A DNA stretch of 64,000 nucleotides from Acidobacteriota bacterium (lineage in GTDB: Bacteria; Acidobacteriota; Blastocatellia; Chloracidobacteriales; JADJPF01). The notes beneath the pieces were generated by a model, which searched no databases, was not told the DNA's origin, and saw only the letters and a program-made list of their open reading frames with translations. Shown one piece after another: positions 1 to 9,767 of this stretch. Each line of letters starts with the position of its first letter. Positions within the stretch are counted from its first letter, which is position 1. The stretch covers positions 1 through 64,000 of the forward strand of contig JACQZQ010000023.1 in assembly GCA_016213785.1 (NCBI GenBank), written 5' to 3'. The position numbers were made by a program, and so were the translations under genes.

Positions 1-98
1 TGTGGGTTGCTGTCAAGGTTGCTGTCAGCTTGAAAATTTTAGAAATTAAGGCGAATAGGATTAACTGCAAGTGATTGATTTTATTAGGTAATTGAAGG

Positions 99-171
99 TG
101 GGCCCTCCAGGATTCGAACCTGGAACCAACAGATTATGAGTCTGCTGCTCTGACCATTGAGCTAAGGGCCC
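99..171 (-). tRNA. tRNA with CAU anticodon, probably tRNA-Ile2 (lysidine type)
   Basis: The minus strand folds into a complete 73-nt cloverleaf. It has a 7-bp GGGCCCT/AGGGCCC acceptor stem, a GCTC/GAGC D stem, a 5-bp anticodon stem around CTCATAA (anticodon CAU), and a CCAGG/CCTGG T stem around TTCGAAT. The discriminator is A, followed by genome-encoded CC but no final A. The body (CTTAGCTCA-TGGT-AGAGCAG) resembles bacterial tRNA-Ile2, in which C34 is modified to lysidine, more than elongator Met or initiator tRNA. That isotype choice rests on remembered similarity. Confidence 0.95.
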
Positions 172-417
172 TTAAGAGATTTTGAGGTTTTGAAAATAAC
201 TAAAAAACATCTCTTTTCGTTTGAAGGCGGCATTATTGCATAGTTAAAACCCGTCTGCAACCCTTCTAAGCAATGTTTTTTGTAAAAACTGAAAAACTCA
301 CCACCAACAATAGCATAATCTTTTGCTATCTCTTAAAATACTTTTTCCCTATACGCTTACACTTACAAAATAACATAAATAGCACTTTTGACTTTATTAA
401 CAAAAAAGGTATTAAAA

Positions 418-2244
418 ATGAGATATTTTTCTTATTTATTTTTTTTATTTTATATAGTCTTTTTTTCTGCAACTTCTAGCTTTAGCCAAACAAAAGCCGT
501 AAGTATTAATTATAATGTTAAATTAGAAAGCATTGAACAACAGCTTTTTCATGTTCGCACAGAAATTAAAAACCTTTCACAAGATAAAGTTACAGTCTCG
601 CTTCCTGTTTGGACTCCTGGTTGGTATACAATAGAAAATTATGGAAAAAATATTCTAAAGTTTAAAATTGTTAACTCAAAAGGCGATCCTGTCACTTACC
701 AAAGGACTCTTAAGCAAACTTGGGAAGTAGCAACTAAAGGACAAGAAACTATTGTTATAGATTTTGATTATCGGGCTACTATTTTAGCCCTTAATCAGGC
801 AAAAATTTCTCAGGATTTTGCTTTTTTTACTGGAACTCAGCTTTTTCTACAAGTTGGTGGTTATAGAAATAATCCTGTTACAGTACAATTTGACACTCCT
901 AATAATTGGAATATAATTTCTGCCCTAAAAGAAACCTCTGATCCTAAAGTGTTTACGGCTACTGACTATGACACTCTAGTAGACTCGCCTACGCAAATGG
1001 GTAAATTTGATCTTACTCGTTTTGAAGTTGATGGAAAACCTCATTATTTTATAGCTACACCAGCAGGAGTTTTTTCTCAGGAAAAAACGGAAATATTTGT
1101 TAATATGTTGAAAAAAATGGCTTTAGCACATAAAGAGTTTTTTAAAGACCTCCCTTATGAAAAGTATTTATACTTCTACTTTTTTACTAGAGCTGAGTCT
1201 AATGCAGGAGGAGCATTAGAACATAATAATTCCTTTGTAGCTTTTGCTCCTAATGGCTCAAGTGCCAGTCCAGATGCCTTAATTGGCACAGCATCACACG
1301 AATTCTTCCATATTTGGAATGTAAAGCGTATTCGCCCAGTGGAAATGTGGCCTTATGATTACTCTAGAGAAAATGAAAGCCCTTTGCTTTGGGTTTCAGA
1401 AGGTTTTACTAGTTATTTTGGCCCTTTAGCTCTTTATCGTTCTGGAATATATGACCAAAAAACTTTCTTAAATATTCTATCTAACTTAGTTACTAACATT
1501 GAGAATAATGAGGCTCATAGCTATATCTCCCCAGCAGAATCATCAGCATCAACTTGGCTAGGTTATGATACTAGTGTAGCTTTTGAAATTTCTTATTACA
1601 CAACAGGTGCAAACCTAGGCTCTTTATTAGATTTAGCTATTTTACACGATACAAATGGAGAAATAGGTTTAGATGAAGTAATGAGAACACTTTATAAAGA
1701 GCATTATAATAAAAATAAAGGCTTTTCAACCAATGATTTACTAGAAATTATTAATAAAATAACTAAGCACGATTACAAGGAATTTTTTCAAAAATATGTT
1801 TGGGGAACTGAAGGATTTCCTTATGAAAAATTTTATAGCTATGCTGGTTTTTCAATAAAAAGAAATCAAACTAATACACCTGTATTAGGTATAGTTCCTT
1901 TTATTAATGACAAAGGCGAAATTTCAATAAGCGAAGTTCTTCTTAATAGCCCAGCAGCAAAAGCAGGTTTACAACGTGGTGATGTTTTACTTTTAGTAGA
2001 TGATTTAGAGCCTCAACGTAGACTTGGACAAGTTTTTGAATATTTGGCAACAAAACTTGATCAAAATGTAAAAATACGTTTTCGTCGTGGCGGAGAAGAA
2101 AAAAACACAAACCTAAAGGTAGGAAGCCAAGAAGTAACTAGATATGAAATTAATGAAATACAACAACCTAGCCCAGAACAATTAAAAATTCGTGCTGCTT
2201 GGTTACAAACTATCCCTAAAGCAAATAAACAATCAGGAAACTAA
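418..2244 (+). CDS. Secreted M61-family metallopeptidase with C-terminal PDZ domain
   Basis: This encodes a 608-residue protein of the glycyl-aminopeptidase family M61. I start it at the ATG at 418, which has an AAAGGT-like ribosome site and opens directly into a hydrophobic signal peptide ending near SFSQ. A TTG 30 bases upstream would only add a polar tail. The zinc site is visible as HEFFH (H294, E295, H298), followed by the M61-typical WNVKRIRP. The third ligand is probably E328 in WVSEGFTSYF. A PDZ-like segment (LQRGDVLLLVDD) lies around residues 500-580. The family hydrolyses peptides from the N-terminus. The signal peptide suggests periplasmic or secreted action. The gene stands alone, 68 bases before the thioesterase gene. 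Confidence 0.9.
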   Translation: MRYFSYLFFLFYIVFFSATSSFSQTKAVSINYNVKLESIEQQLFHVRTEIKNLSQDKVTVSLPVWTPGWYTIENYGKNILKFKIVNSKGDPVTYQRTLKQTWEVATKGQETIVIDFDYRATILALNQAKISQDFAFFTGTQLFLQVGGYRNNPVTVQFDTPNNWNIISALKETSDPKVFTATDYDTLVDSPTQMGKFDLTRFEVDGKPHYFIATPAGVFSQEKTEIFVNMLKKMALAHKEFFKDLPYEKYLYFYFFTRAESNAGGALEHNNSFVAFAPNGSSASPDALIGTASHEFFHIWNVKRIRPVEMWPYDYSRENESPLLWVSEGFTSYFGPLALYRSGIYDQKTFLNILSNLVTNIENNEAHSYISPAESSASTWLGYDTSVAFEISYYTTGANLGSLLDLAILHDTNGEIGLDEVMRTLYKEHYNKNKGFSTNDLLEIINKITKHDYKEFFQKYVWGTEGFPYEKFYSYAGFSIKRNQTNTPVLGIVPFINDKGEISISEVLLNSPAAKAGLQRGDVLLLVDDLEPQRRLGQVFEYLATKLDQNVKIRFRRGGEEKNTNLKVGSQEVTRYEINEIQQPSPEQLKIRAAWLQTIPKANKQSGN

Positions 2245-2312
2245 TCTAAGAACTAAAAAGAAGGCAAAAAATAAGATAAAAACAAGATAAAAGCAAAGAA
2301 GAAGGTAGAAAA

Positions 2313-2747
2313 ATGGAACTATTAGAAATACTTAAGAACCACTCTGTTAAAACTGTGCATGACACTTTAGGAATTAAGATAGAAGAAATTGACCCTAAAC
2401 GAGTAGTTTTATCTATGGAAGTAACTGAACATGTTCATCAATTTACTAGAATTATGCATGGAGGGGTTTCTGTAGTTCTAGCAGAATCAGCAGCCTCTAT
2501 TGGTGCAGCCTTAAATACTGATCTATCACAATTTACACCTGTTGGTGTAGAAATAAATGCTAATCACTTACGTTCTGTTTCTAGAGGTATAGTTACTGCT
2601 ATAGCAACACCTGTACATATAGGAGCAAAATTAATGGTATGGCAAATAGAGATTCGCGATCATCGTCAGCGTTTAATATGTAGTTCTCGATGTACATTAA
2701 TGTTAAAACCTGGAAATGCTGTTAGATCAGCACGTGGTGAAGTCTAA
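2313..2747 (+). CDS. Hotdog-fold thioesterase, MenI/YdiI/EntH-like
   Basis: This encodes a 144-residue cytoplasmic hotdog thioesterase. The signature HGGVSVVLAES contains H49 and the probable catalytic E58. The following VGVEINANHLRS, VHIGAK and VWQIEI...CSSRCT blocks match the YdiI/EntH/MenI branch closely. That branch hydrolyses aromatic acyl-CoA or acyl-carrier thioesters such as DHNA-CoA in menaquinone synthesis. No menaquinone gene is nearby, so the substrate is not settled and PaaI-like housekeeping activity is possible. The start has a good GAAGAAGGT ribosome site. The gene converges with the EEP gene, 10 bases apart across a 14-bp palindrome. Confidence 0.85.
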   Translation: MELLEILKNHSVKTVHDTLGIKIEEIDPKRVVLSMEVTEHVHQFTRIMHGGVSVVLAESAASIGAALNTDLSQFTPVGVEINANHLRSVSRGIVTAIATPVHIGAKLMVWQIEIRDHRQRLICSSRCTLMLKPGNAVRSARGEV

Positions 2748-2757
2748 AATTAATCGA

Positions 2758-3993
2758 TTAATCGATAGCAAAATCACAAACTATAGGATCATGATCTGAT
2801 ATGGGTTGCTCGTTTTCTCTTAACTTACTGATAGTTATTGGGTTTAGACTTTGTACTTTTGTTGATTGGTCAATGGTTTGATTTATCTCTAAAGCGTTTA
2901 TGTTACGAGCCAAAAAATAATCTAATCTAAAAGCCAAATTATTATTATAAGGCGCAAGTCTTTTATCAATACGTGATTGTAGCCAGTGAGGGACTTTTTT
3001 AGCCTCATCCACTCCTGTAATAGTTGTGGTGCAAGTAGGAAGTTCATCATTATAAGACTTAAAATCAAAACCTTTTTTTCTAGCAATAGCAAAAAGGGGT
3101 TCATAAGCTTGTGGATGGCATAATTGATAAGCAAGTTTTTTAGGAGTATTAAAAGCAAGCCTAAGAAAGCCTGTTAATGAATAAAAAAAATTACCTCGCT
3201 TAAAAGTTCCAACATTTAAATCACCTGCAATAATCACAGGGCTGTTTTTTACTGGTAATTTATCTAGTGTTTGTAAAATAGCTTCAAATTGTTTTGCACG
3301 ACAAAGAGGGGTGTAACGAACTTCTAGATGTGTATTAACAAGCCAAATTACTTTTTTGCCTAGATCAATTTCGGCAATAAGTGCAACTCTCTCACCATAA
3401 CGTTTTTCACTAAATTTATAAGTATCAAAACAATTAGGCAGTCTTACTTGATGAATTGATAAAATAGGGTAGTGTGAAAGTATTGCATTACCGTGCAATG
3501 ATTCTTTATTTTCGCCTACAATATTTAATTCTGCTCCAATACCCTTAGTAAGCTCAATATATTCAGCAATATAATAAACATTCATCCCTAGTTTTTGCCC
3601 TAATTCAAAAGCAATATTAGAGTTTTTCGTTCGGTTCATTCCTAGGTCTACTTCATTAAGTGAAATAATATCTGAGTACTGTAAAATTGGATCGCAATTA
3701 AAGAGTTTAACTATAGCATCAAAGTTTTTTCCTCGTTCAATATTCCAATGAGTTATACGTAAGAAGTTTGTTAATTTTGGTTTAGTGTTAGCTTGTTTTT
3801 GCTGCCAAATATGATTAAGGATTAAGTCTAGTTGTTTAGAGTAATTAGCAAAAAAATCTGATTGGTAAAGTTCTTTTTTTGTATTAAACTTTCGTAAGTT
3901 TTCTAATAGTTCTTGATAATTATCAGGGATTGTGGTTTGTAAAGATGGTAAATCTTTTTTAGAAGTTTTTTGATCTTGAAAAGCAATTGTCAC
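2758..3993 (-). CDS. Endonuclease/exonuclease/phosphatase (EEP) family protein
   Basis: This encodes a 411-residue EEP-fold metal-dependent phosphoesterase. The family motifs appear in order: HWNIERG (N84), SLNEVDLG (metal-binding E114), VNTHLE, AGDLNVG, and the C-terminal SDHDP (residues 399-403, catalytic D/H). The fold is used by DNases, sphingomyelinases, inositol-phosphate phosphatases and others, and I cannot choose the substrate. No signal peptide is visible, so it is probably cytoplasmic. It is last in a minus-strand run starting with the M36 peptidase, and its ATG lies 32 bases after the KTSC gene. About 70 N-terminal residues precede the catalytic domain and look unlike the core fold. 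Confidence 0.85.
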   Translation of the reverse strand: MTIAFQDQKTSKKDLPSLQTTIPDNYQELLENLRKFNTKKELYQSDFFANYSKQLDLILNHIWQQKQANTKPKLTNFLRITHWNIERGKNFDAIVKLFNCDPILQYSDIISLNEVDLGMNRTKNSNIAFELGQKLGMNVYYIAEYIELTKGIGAELNIVGENKESLHGNAILSHYPILSIHQVRLPNCFDTYKFSEKRYGERVALIAEIDLGKKVIWLVNTHLEVRYTPLCRAKQFEAILQTLDKLPVKNSPVIIAGDLNVGTFKRGNFFYSLTGFLRLAFNTPKKLAYQLCHPQAYEPLFAIARKKGFDFKSYNDELPTCTTTITGVDEAKKVPHWLQSRIDKRLAPYNNNLAFRLDYFLARNINALEINQTIDQSTKVQSLNPITISKLRENEQPISDHDPIVCDFAID

Positions 3994-4025
3994 AAAAGTG
4001 TCCTTGTTTAAGCTAACTAGGCTAA

Positions 4026-4256
4026 TTATTTTCTTCGTTTGCCTTTAACTTGATGATAAGAATAAACATCAATTATGGCATCACGCATATAGCTTCCTTT
4101 AGAATCAGCATCCATCAATTCTTTATAAACTTTTAGAGGAACATCTTTATAGCAGTATGTTTTTCCGCTACTAAAGAGCACTTCTAGTTCTTTAGTTTTT
4201 TTGTCATAGCCTACAGCATCTATCATGCTTGAATCAACGGGTATAAGGGTTGCCAT
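4026..4256 (-). CDS. KTSC-domain protein
   Basis: This encodes a 76-residue protein that is essentially one KTSC domain. The PVDSSMIDAVGYD opening, LEVLFSSGKTYCYKDVP, VYKELMDADSKGSYM and a closing tyrosine pair all fit the family. KTSC domains occur alone or fused to other domains. They are named for a Lys-Thr-Ser-Cys-like signature in a lysyl-tRNA-synthetase-associated context, but no clear biochemical role is known. The gene starts 2 bases after the M48 peptidase stop, so the two are surely co-transcribed and perhaps translationally coupled. Confidence 0.85.
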   Translation of the reverse strand: MATLIPVDSSMIDAVGYDKKTKELEVLFSSGKTYCYKDVPLKVYKELMDADSKGSYMRDAIIDVYSYHQVKGKRRK

Positions 4257-4258
4257 AA

Positions 4259-5398
4259 TTATTGCTCTTTCTCATTGGAGTTAGACTCTATTTTTGATTC
4301 TGTTAAATCCTTTTTGTCTAGTTCTTTGTCTAGTTCTTTGTCTAGCCTAGCAAGTTCCTTTTTCATTAGGTCAAAGGCTTGACTTTCATATTTAGCATTT
4401 TTTGGTGGAAGTTTAACAAAGCCTGCTTCCCAATCTAGGGCAAAAGCACGATAGGAAGTTAAAGGGTGTGTTCCTAAAATAAATCTCTTTAGTTTTTTTA
4501 CCGTACCAATGGTTTTATTATTTTCTTCAATTCTTTTTAGGACAGCAGAAATAGCACGAGGGTTATAACCTGCTCGATAGGTTGTATAAAAAGCTTGTTG
4601 ATCAGCTTTTAGCTCATCAAATCTAGCTATTCCGCTAAGTTTTTCAAAAAAACCTACAACTTTATTTTTTTCATAAGCAAATAAAAGCTTATCTAATGCT
4701 ACATCTACTTCTTCTGGGCTATTAATCTTACGAATTTTTGCTAACCAAAAAAGTTGGCGTGATAGGGTTTTTTGCAAATGAGCATAGGTATCATGTGCTA
4801 TTTCATGTGCAAGCACTCCTGCTAATTCATCTTCTGTTTCCACAGCTTGTAATAAACCTTTTGAAATAATTATTTTCCCTCCACCAATAGAAGTTGCGTT
4901 TGGCGCTTCGTTTTGGGTAATTATAAACTCTAGATTTGTATTAGGTACAATTGTATAGGCTCCTAAAAAATCACCTAATTGATCAATATAGTTTTCTATC
5001 AGTGGGTTTTTTAAGCGGTAGGAGTCATCTATTTGAATTCGTTCAATTGAATCAGCAAGCCATTTAGAGGCTTCACCCTTAAAAATATTAATACCTTCCC
5101 AAGGAATTGGGCCAAAAGGGCCTTTGTTTTTTGCTCTTGGCCTAGGTGCTTGCCAATTTAGCTTAAGAGCTAGGACTTCTGAAGGTTTACTTTCTGTTGA
5201 TTTATCGAAGCTATGGTCTAATTCTATTTTAATTTCTTGTTTTACTTGTCCAAGTTTATCAACAGAAGTACTTTTTTCTTTAGTAGTTTGGTTTTGTGTT
5301 GTTTGAGGTTCTTGAGGTTCTTGAGGTTTTTGAGCAAATGATAAGTTTGCAATTAATAAAATTGATAAAAGAAGACTAATAAAATTTTTATATTTCAT
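4259..5398 (-). CDS. Secreted M48-family metalloprotease
   Basis: This encodes 379 residues. An N-terminal signal peptide (residues about 1-22, LLLSILLIANLSFA) is followed by a Gln/Pro/Glu-rich linker with EPQ repeats. The M48 catalytic site is HEIAH (H198, E199, H202), and the third ligand lies in DELKADQQAF. A conserved GGGKIIISKGLL strand precedes the site, as in HtpX/Oma1/BepA-type enzymes. The C-terminus ends in a charged LDKELDKELDK repeat that is visible as a DNA repeat near 4318-4345. M48 enzymes commonly police envelope proteins. It sits in the run between DUF3565 and KTSC, and is one of two M48 genes within 7 kb. Confidence 0.88.
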   Translation of the reverse strand: MKYKNFISLLLSILLIANLSFAQKPQEPQEPQTTQNQTTKEKSTSVDKLGQVKQEIKIELDHSFDKSTESKPSEVLALKLNWQAPRPRAKNKGPFGPIPWEGINIFKGEASKWLADSIERIQIDDSYRLKNPLIENYIDQLGDFLGAYTIVPNTNLEFIITQNEAPNATSIGGGKIIISKGLLQAVETEDELAGVLAHEIAHDTYAHLQKTLSRQLFWLAKIRKINSPEEVDVALDKLLFAYEKNKVVGFFEKLSGIARFDELKADQQAFYTTYRAGYNPRAISAVLKRIEENNKTIGTVKKLKRFILGTHPLTSYRAFALDWEAGFVKLPPKNAKYESQAFDLMKKELARLDKELDKELDKKDLTESKIESNSNEKEQ

Positions 5399-5446
5399 AA
5401 TTACCTCAAAATGCTGAGTTTTTAGGATTTTGTCCCTTTGCTCAAA

Positions 5447-5653
5447 TCAATCATCACTAAGAGTGATTTTTAAGTCGCATTTTAAGCAATTTAATATTGC
5501 GCCTAATTTTTCTTCTCTACCCTGTTTAGTTATTACCCAAGGTCTAGAAGTTAATGGAGGATTATGGCGAACATGTTGATTATGACTACAGTCAAGCTCT
5601 GCAACCCAATGGTTTTCTTTATCAACATGAAAGCCAGTAATTTTTCTTTTCAT
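5447..5653 (-). CDS. DUF3565-family small protein
   Basis: This encodes a 68-residue protein matching the DUF3565 family: ITGFHVDKENHWVAEL, the HVRHNPP motif, RPWVITKQGREEKLG, and two C-terminal cysteines in CLKCDL. The histidines and cysteines suggest a small metal-binding fold, but the function is unknown. It begins 11 bases after the M36 peptidase stop and is probably translated from the same mRNA. The spacing to the M48 gene downstream is 48 bases. Confidence 0.8.
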   Translation of the reverse strand: MKRKITGFHVDKENHWVAELDCSHNQHVRHNPPLTSRPWVITKQGREEKLGAILNCLKCDLKITLSDD

Positions 5654-5664
5654 AATAAGTAAAA

Positions 5665-8559
5665 CTAATTAGCACTACCACTAAGAATTTCTATATCATC
5701 AATATACCAACCATCAGCAGTAGTTCCACCATCAGAGACTAAACGAAAACGAACTCGCATCTTTTTACCATCAAATTTACTTAAGTCAACTGTTGTTTGT
5801 TGAAAATCTTTTTGTTCCCCTGTAAAAGCAGCAATAGCCTGCCAAGGTTGTTGAGGCAATTTTACTTCTACAAAACCAAAATCAAAACCTCGCTCAATTT
5901 GATATTTTTGCCAAAAAACTAAACGACTTCCTAAAAGACCTGTTAAGTCAACTTTTTTAACTTTTAGCATTGCACTTGTACGGTTTTGATAATTTCCATT
6001 TGGGCTATCTGTCCAAGAACGTGTTGGGCTATGTGAAAATAATGTTGTAATTTGCCATTTACTATCAGGAGTAAAATTAGCAGTTCCGTTTTCTAAAGAG
6101 TCATTAATTAAGCTTCTAAGCCTTAATACTTTTGCGGTTGCGGTAGTTTGAACTGATTGACCTTGATCATTACTAGCATCTTGATAAGCGATTTGGAATG
6201 TATCACCAATACTTGAGCCTAATACTCCATCGCTAGGGCTACTACTAGTTAGAGAAATTTTTATTGAGCCTAAGAATTGACCTGGAATAGAGTTATTTTT
6301 CTTAAGGGTTAGAGTTTCTCTATCACCTGTTTTTTGGCTTGTGACTAAAACATCAACAGAATTTTGGCTAATTAAATCAGCATCGCCTAGGCTAATTTCT
6401 ACTAACTCTCCATCAAAATAGGCTTGTTTATCTAGGTTAATTACTGCTGTTTTTTGGCAGTAAGGAGCATTGTCAAAAGCTTGTTTTACTTGGCTAGTAG
6501 TCCCAAGAGAAGCGGCACTAAATCCAAGACCCCGTTTAGCAAAGCCTTTCCATATCATACATTGATTTAGGCTATTATTATTTATTTGGTCTGCTAGTAG
6601 AATTGCGTCTCTACCATCAATCATTGATGGGTTAACAGGAGTAATTTTTAAGGCATCTGTAACAAGCTGTTCTATCATTTCTTTACCACGTTCAAAGCCA
6701 TAAGCCTCAATAAAATTAGCTCTTACCTCCCAAAGCGCCTGACACCAGACTTCACCAACATTGTGAATTTCTGTTGTATCTTTAGTAAACCTTGTTTGAG
6801 TTGGGTCAATATCAGCATAGGTAAGTGGGTTAACGCTCATTTCTGTGCTATAAGCAAAACGACGAATACCTTTAGTAAAATTACGTGTAACATAGCTACC
6901 ATATGGATAACTTGCTCTAGGGTCATCCTGAGGTTTACTTAAGATAGACATTGCATACCAATCTGACCAACCTTCCCCCATTCCTGCTGATTGAGTTCCT
7001 AGAAGTGAAACAACATTTTGAGGCCCGCCTACTAAACGTGTAGTAAGCCCATGAACATATTCATGAATTATTACTTCAGCATCATAAGCTGAGTCAATTT
7101 TAGGGTTAGCGGTTTTCCATAAGAAAACTTGCATACGACCAGCAAAACCATCTTCTGAAGCACCAAAACTAGCATTATTAAAACCGCTTCCATCTTGAGC
7201 TTCGGCAACTACAGGATCTCCACCCATTCCGCCACGACCAAAATTATCTAACTGAAAATTACCTGCTACTTCATCAAAGCCAAGTTTATAGAGATAATCA
7301 TGAGTAAAATTTGTCCAATAAAATAAACTTGTAACTGATGCTGATGGAAAGAGTTCTGGTTCTTGTCCAGGAGTATTTAATATTAAAGGAAAATCAAAAA
7401 TTAAGTTTGTAGCTTGAGGGCGAAAGCCATTTCCGCTATCGTTTGCTTGGCGATCTGTTTGAGCATCAGTATTATTACCTTTAGTCAAACCGCTAGAATC
7501 TAGCCATCCATTAGGCGAAGCTATTGCATCTCCGCTGGTTGTAATTAATTGACGTTCTACAAATGGTGGATTAGTAGAAACAAAGGGTAAATTTGGTTGA
7601 GGAGTATTACTAGTAAAGACTTTATAGCTAGCAGCTTTCTGATCAAAGTACCAAGTTAAATTAGCTCTAAATAAAATAGTTCCTTTTTTAGCATCAACTA
7701 AAATTAAGTAGCTTTTTGCTGTCTGGCTATCAGATATAGAAATTTGCCAAGCAGGTCTTAGCTCATATAAACCACTTGAAATGCTTCTTTGACCACAATC
7801 ACTACTCTCTTCTAATAAAGCCTGTTTAGAACAAGGGATTTTTAAGGTTCTAGCCTCATGTTCTTTAGCCATTGGAAATAGTACTAGCTTAGGTTCAGAG
7901 TTTTTACTAAACATTACGCTAGGGTTTAATCTAACATCTTGAGAAGCAAAGTTAATAGCCTCTTGGGCAGAAAGCGACAAATCCATAGTATTATTAGCTA
8001 AGTTAAAACTATCTATTAGCTCATTATTTAGCCACATAAGCTGACCATCACTCTTTAATACTGCACGAAGTTGGGCACCAAAGATTGGCAAACCTTGATA
8101 TTGTTGTTGAAAAACAATATTTTGCATTCCATTATGTTTGGTTTGATAAGTATTAACTAACTTGAGCGAATCTTGTTCCAAATTTAAGTCAAAAATTATC
8201 GGGTTATCTGCTAAAAACTTCTTAATAATTTTTTCTGGCAAGTCTAAACTTGGTGGGGTTAGACCTTGAGTATGGCTAAAAATTAGGTGTGGTAATCGTT
8301 GGTTATTGCGCCATCTTATTTGAAGGTTTTCCCTATTTCCTTTAACTAAAGAGGATAAATCTTGGCCTTTAATATTAACGTCATTTAAGTAAATGGCTGA
8401 TCTAATATCAAAATTAGAATAATTTTTTGATATAGGTAAAGTGCTTTGTTCAAAAGACTTTTGCCTATCTGAATTAGCCTGTAAAGGTTTTATAGGGCTA
8501 AAGAGCGGTAATATAAACGCTAGTAAAAACAACAGTAAGAGTAAGAGGCGTTTTCGCAT
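5665..8559 (-). CDS. Secreted M36 (fungalysin-type) metallopeptidase
   Basis: This encodes a 964-residue exported protease. A leucine-rich signal peptide (about 1-29) is followed by an FTP/PepSY-like propeptide region (about 100-320) and the M36 catalytic domain with HEYVH (H499, E500, H503). The third ligand is probably E529 in GMGEGWSDWY. The C-terminal 250 residues are beta-rich and end in GGTTADGWYIDDIEIL, a MAM/immune-inhibitor-A-like jelly-roll signature. The family degrades extracellular proteins. The start has a GGAGG site 12 bases upstream. It heads the minus-strand run with DUF3565, M48, KTSC and EEP. Confidence 0.9.
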   Translation of the reverse strand: MRKRLLLLLLFLLAFILPLFSPIKPLQANSDRQKSFEQSTLPISKNYSNFDIRSAIYLNDVNIKGQDLSSLVKGNRENLQIRWRNNQRLPHLIFSHTQGLTPPSLDLPEKIIKKFLADNPIIFDLNLEQDSLKLVNTYQTKHNGMQNIVFQQQYQGLPIFGAQLRAVLKSDGQLMWLNNELIDSFNLANNTMDLSLSAQEAINFASQDVRLNPSVMFSKNSEPKLVLFPMAKEHEARTLKIPCSKQALLEESSDCGQRSISSGLYELRPAWQISISDSQTAKSYLILVDAKKGTILFRANLTWYFDQKAASYKVFTSNTPQPNLPFVSTNPPFVERQLITTSGDAIASPNGWLDSSGLTKGNNTDAQTDRQANDSGNGFRPQATNLIFDFPLILNTPGQEPELFPSASVTSLFYWTNFTHDYLYKLGFDEVAGNFQLDNFGRGGMGGDPVVAEAQDGSGFNNASFGASEDGFAGRMQVFLWKTANPKIDSAYDAEVIIHEYVHGLTTRLVGGPQNVVSLLGTQSAGMGEGWSDWYAMSILSKPQDDPRASYPYGSYVTRNFTKGIRRFAYSTEMSVNPLTYADIDPTQTRFTKDTTEIHNVGEVWCQALWEVRANFIEAYGFERGKEMIEQLVTDALKITPVNPSMIDGRDAILLADQINNNSLNQCMIWKGFAKRGLGFSAASLGTTSQVKQAFDNAPYCQKTAVINLDKQAYFDGELVEISLGDADLISQNSVDVLVTSQKTGDRETLTLKKNNSIPGQFLGSIKISLTSSSPSDGVLGSSIGDTFQIAYQDASNDQGQSVQTTATAKVLRLRSLINDSLENGTANFTPDSKWQITTLFSHSPTRSWTDSPNGNYQNRTSAMLKVKKVDLTGLLGSRLVFWQKYQIERGFDFGFVEVKLPQQPWQAIAAFTGEQKDFQQTTVDLSKFDGKKMRVRFRLVSDGGTTADGWYIDDIEILSGSAN

Positions 8560-8771
8560 ATTTACTAATAATCCTCCAATTTTTCGCCAGATTTGCTTAT
8601 TTTAACTGAAGCCAAGGAGATTAGGCAAAAATTATAAGTTGCTAGTATCCTAACAAAAGATGCTTTTAGAGTCTTTTGGTAACTATTACAAACACTGTGG
8701 ATTAGTTGTTAATAAATAATAACTGTAGTAAACTGCAAAAATATCAGAGAACAATTTTCGGAGGAAAAAAA

Positions 8772-9500
8772 GTGAATCCAGATCTAGAAAGGCTCATTGC
8801 ATTACAAAATCTTGATTCAAAAATCCAAGAACTAAAAGCCCAAATAAATACAATCCCCGCAGAACGCGAGCGAATTGAGGCTAGATTTAATGATTTTTCT
8901 GCAACCCATACAGCAACCCGCACCCGTTTAGATAAAGCTAAAGCCGAACAACGCCAACTTAATCACGAGCTAGAAGATGTCCAAGCTCGGCATGAAAAAT
9001 ATAAAAAAGATCTAATGAAAGTACGTAATGATAAGGAATATACTGTTTGTTTACGTGAAATAGATTCTTCTAAAAAAGAAATATCTTTAATGGAAACAAA
9101 ACTTCTACAGCTAATGGAAGAGATAGAAAAGCTAGAAAAAGAAGTTGCCCAATATACTCCTGAAATAGCAGAACGTCGCCAAGTTGCTGATAAAGAATTA
9201 GCTCTATGTGATCAAGAACTTGGTGAGGCACAAAAAACAGTTGATCTTCAAACTCAAGAACGAGAAGCTTTGTTAAAAGCCATTAATAGATCTTTACTAT
9301 CTCGCTATGAAAAGCTTTCAAAACGTAGTGGCTCAGCACTCTCAGAAGCAAAAAATGGGGCTTGCTCTACTTGTAGAATGACTATTCGGCCTCAAATGCT
9401 TTCAGAAATTCGCCGAGGTGATCAGCTTATTGATTGTGAAAACTGTAGTAGAATACTTTATTATATTCCTCCTACAGAATCAGTTGCTAACGCTGAATAA
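8772..9500 (+). CDS. Coiled-coil protein with C4 zinc ribbon (zf-RING_7 type)
   Basis: This encodes 242 residues when started at GTG 8772, which has a CGGAGG site 8 bases upstream. A TTG at 8706 would add 22 residues without a ribosome site. Residues 1-190 form a long charged helical hairpin. The end holds a four-cysteine ribbon: C198, C201, C222, C225 (CSTC...CENC). The family (CT398-like) is widespread and often lies beside Nif3-like or RNA-related genes. It is thought to bind nucleic acid or act as an adaptor, but its biochemical role is not settled. It is divergent from the M36 gene across a 212-base gap. Confidence 0.82.
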   Translation: MNPDLERLIALQNLDSKIQELKAQINTIPAERERIEARFNDFSATHTATRTRLDKAKAEQRQLNHELEDVQARHEKYKKDLMKVRNDKEYTVCLREIDSSKKEISLMETKLLQLMEEIEKLEKEVAQYTPEIAERRQVADKELALCDQELGEAQKTVDLQTQEREALLKAINRSLLSRYEKLSKRSGSALSEAKNGACSTCRMTIRPQMLSEIRRGDQLIDCENCSRILYYIPPTESVANAE

Positions 9501-9767
9501 GATTAAGTTAGAAAAAACCAAATTCACATAACTTAATTAAAAGTAGCTAAGTTTTTGCCTAAAGTAGCTACAAATAGCATAAAATTTTTGCTGAAAAATG
9601 TTTAATAAAACAATCAGCAAGAATTCCTGCAAAAACTTCCTGAAAAAATCAACCTTTCTAATCTACTTCTACTCTAAGATGTAGTACAATGCTAAAGCAA
9701 TAGCGCATATTCTCAATAAATTCATAATCAAATACTTAAACAACGTTTAATCTATCTAGGAGATTTT

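Noticed and set aside
4-30. Duplicated GGTTGCTGTCA near the window start as an attachment site next to the tRNA
   Set aside because: No integrase or matching tRNA 3' end copy is visible; two short direct repeats alone are not enough.
2749-2762. Palindrome ATTAATCGATTAAT between convergent genes as an operator
   Set aside because: It overlaps the EEP stop, lies at gene ends and is simple AT-rich sequence; a weak terminator or chance fits better.
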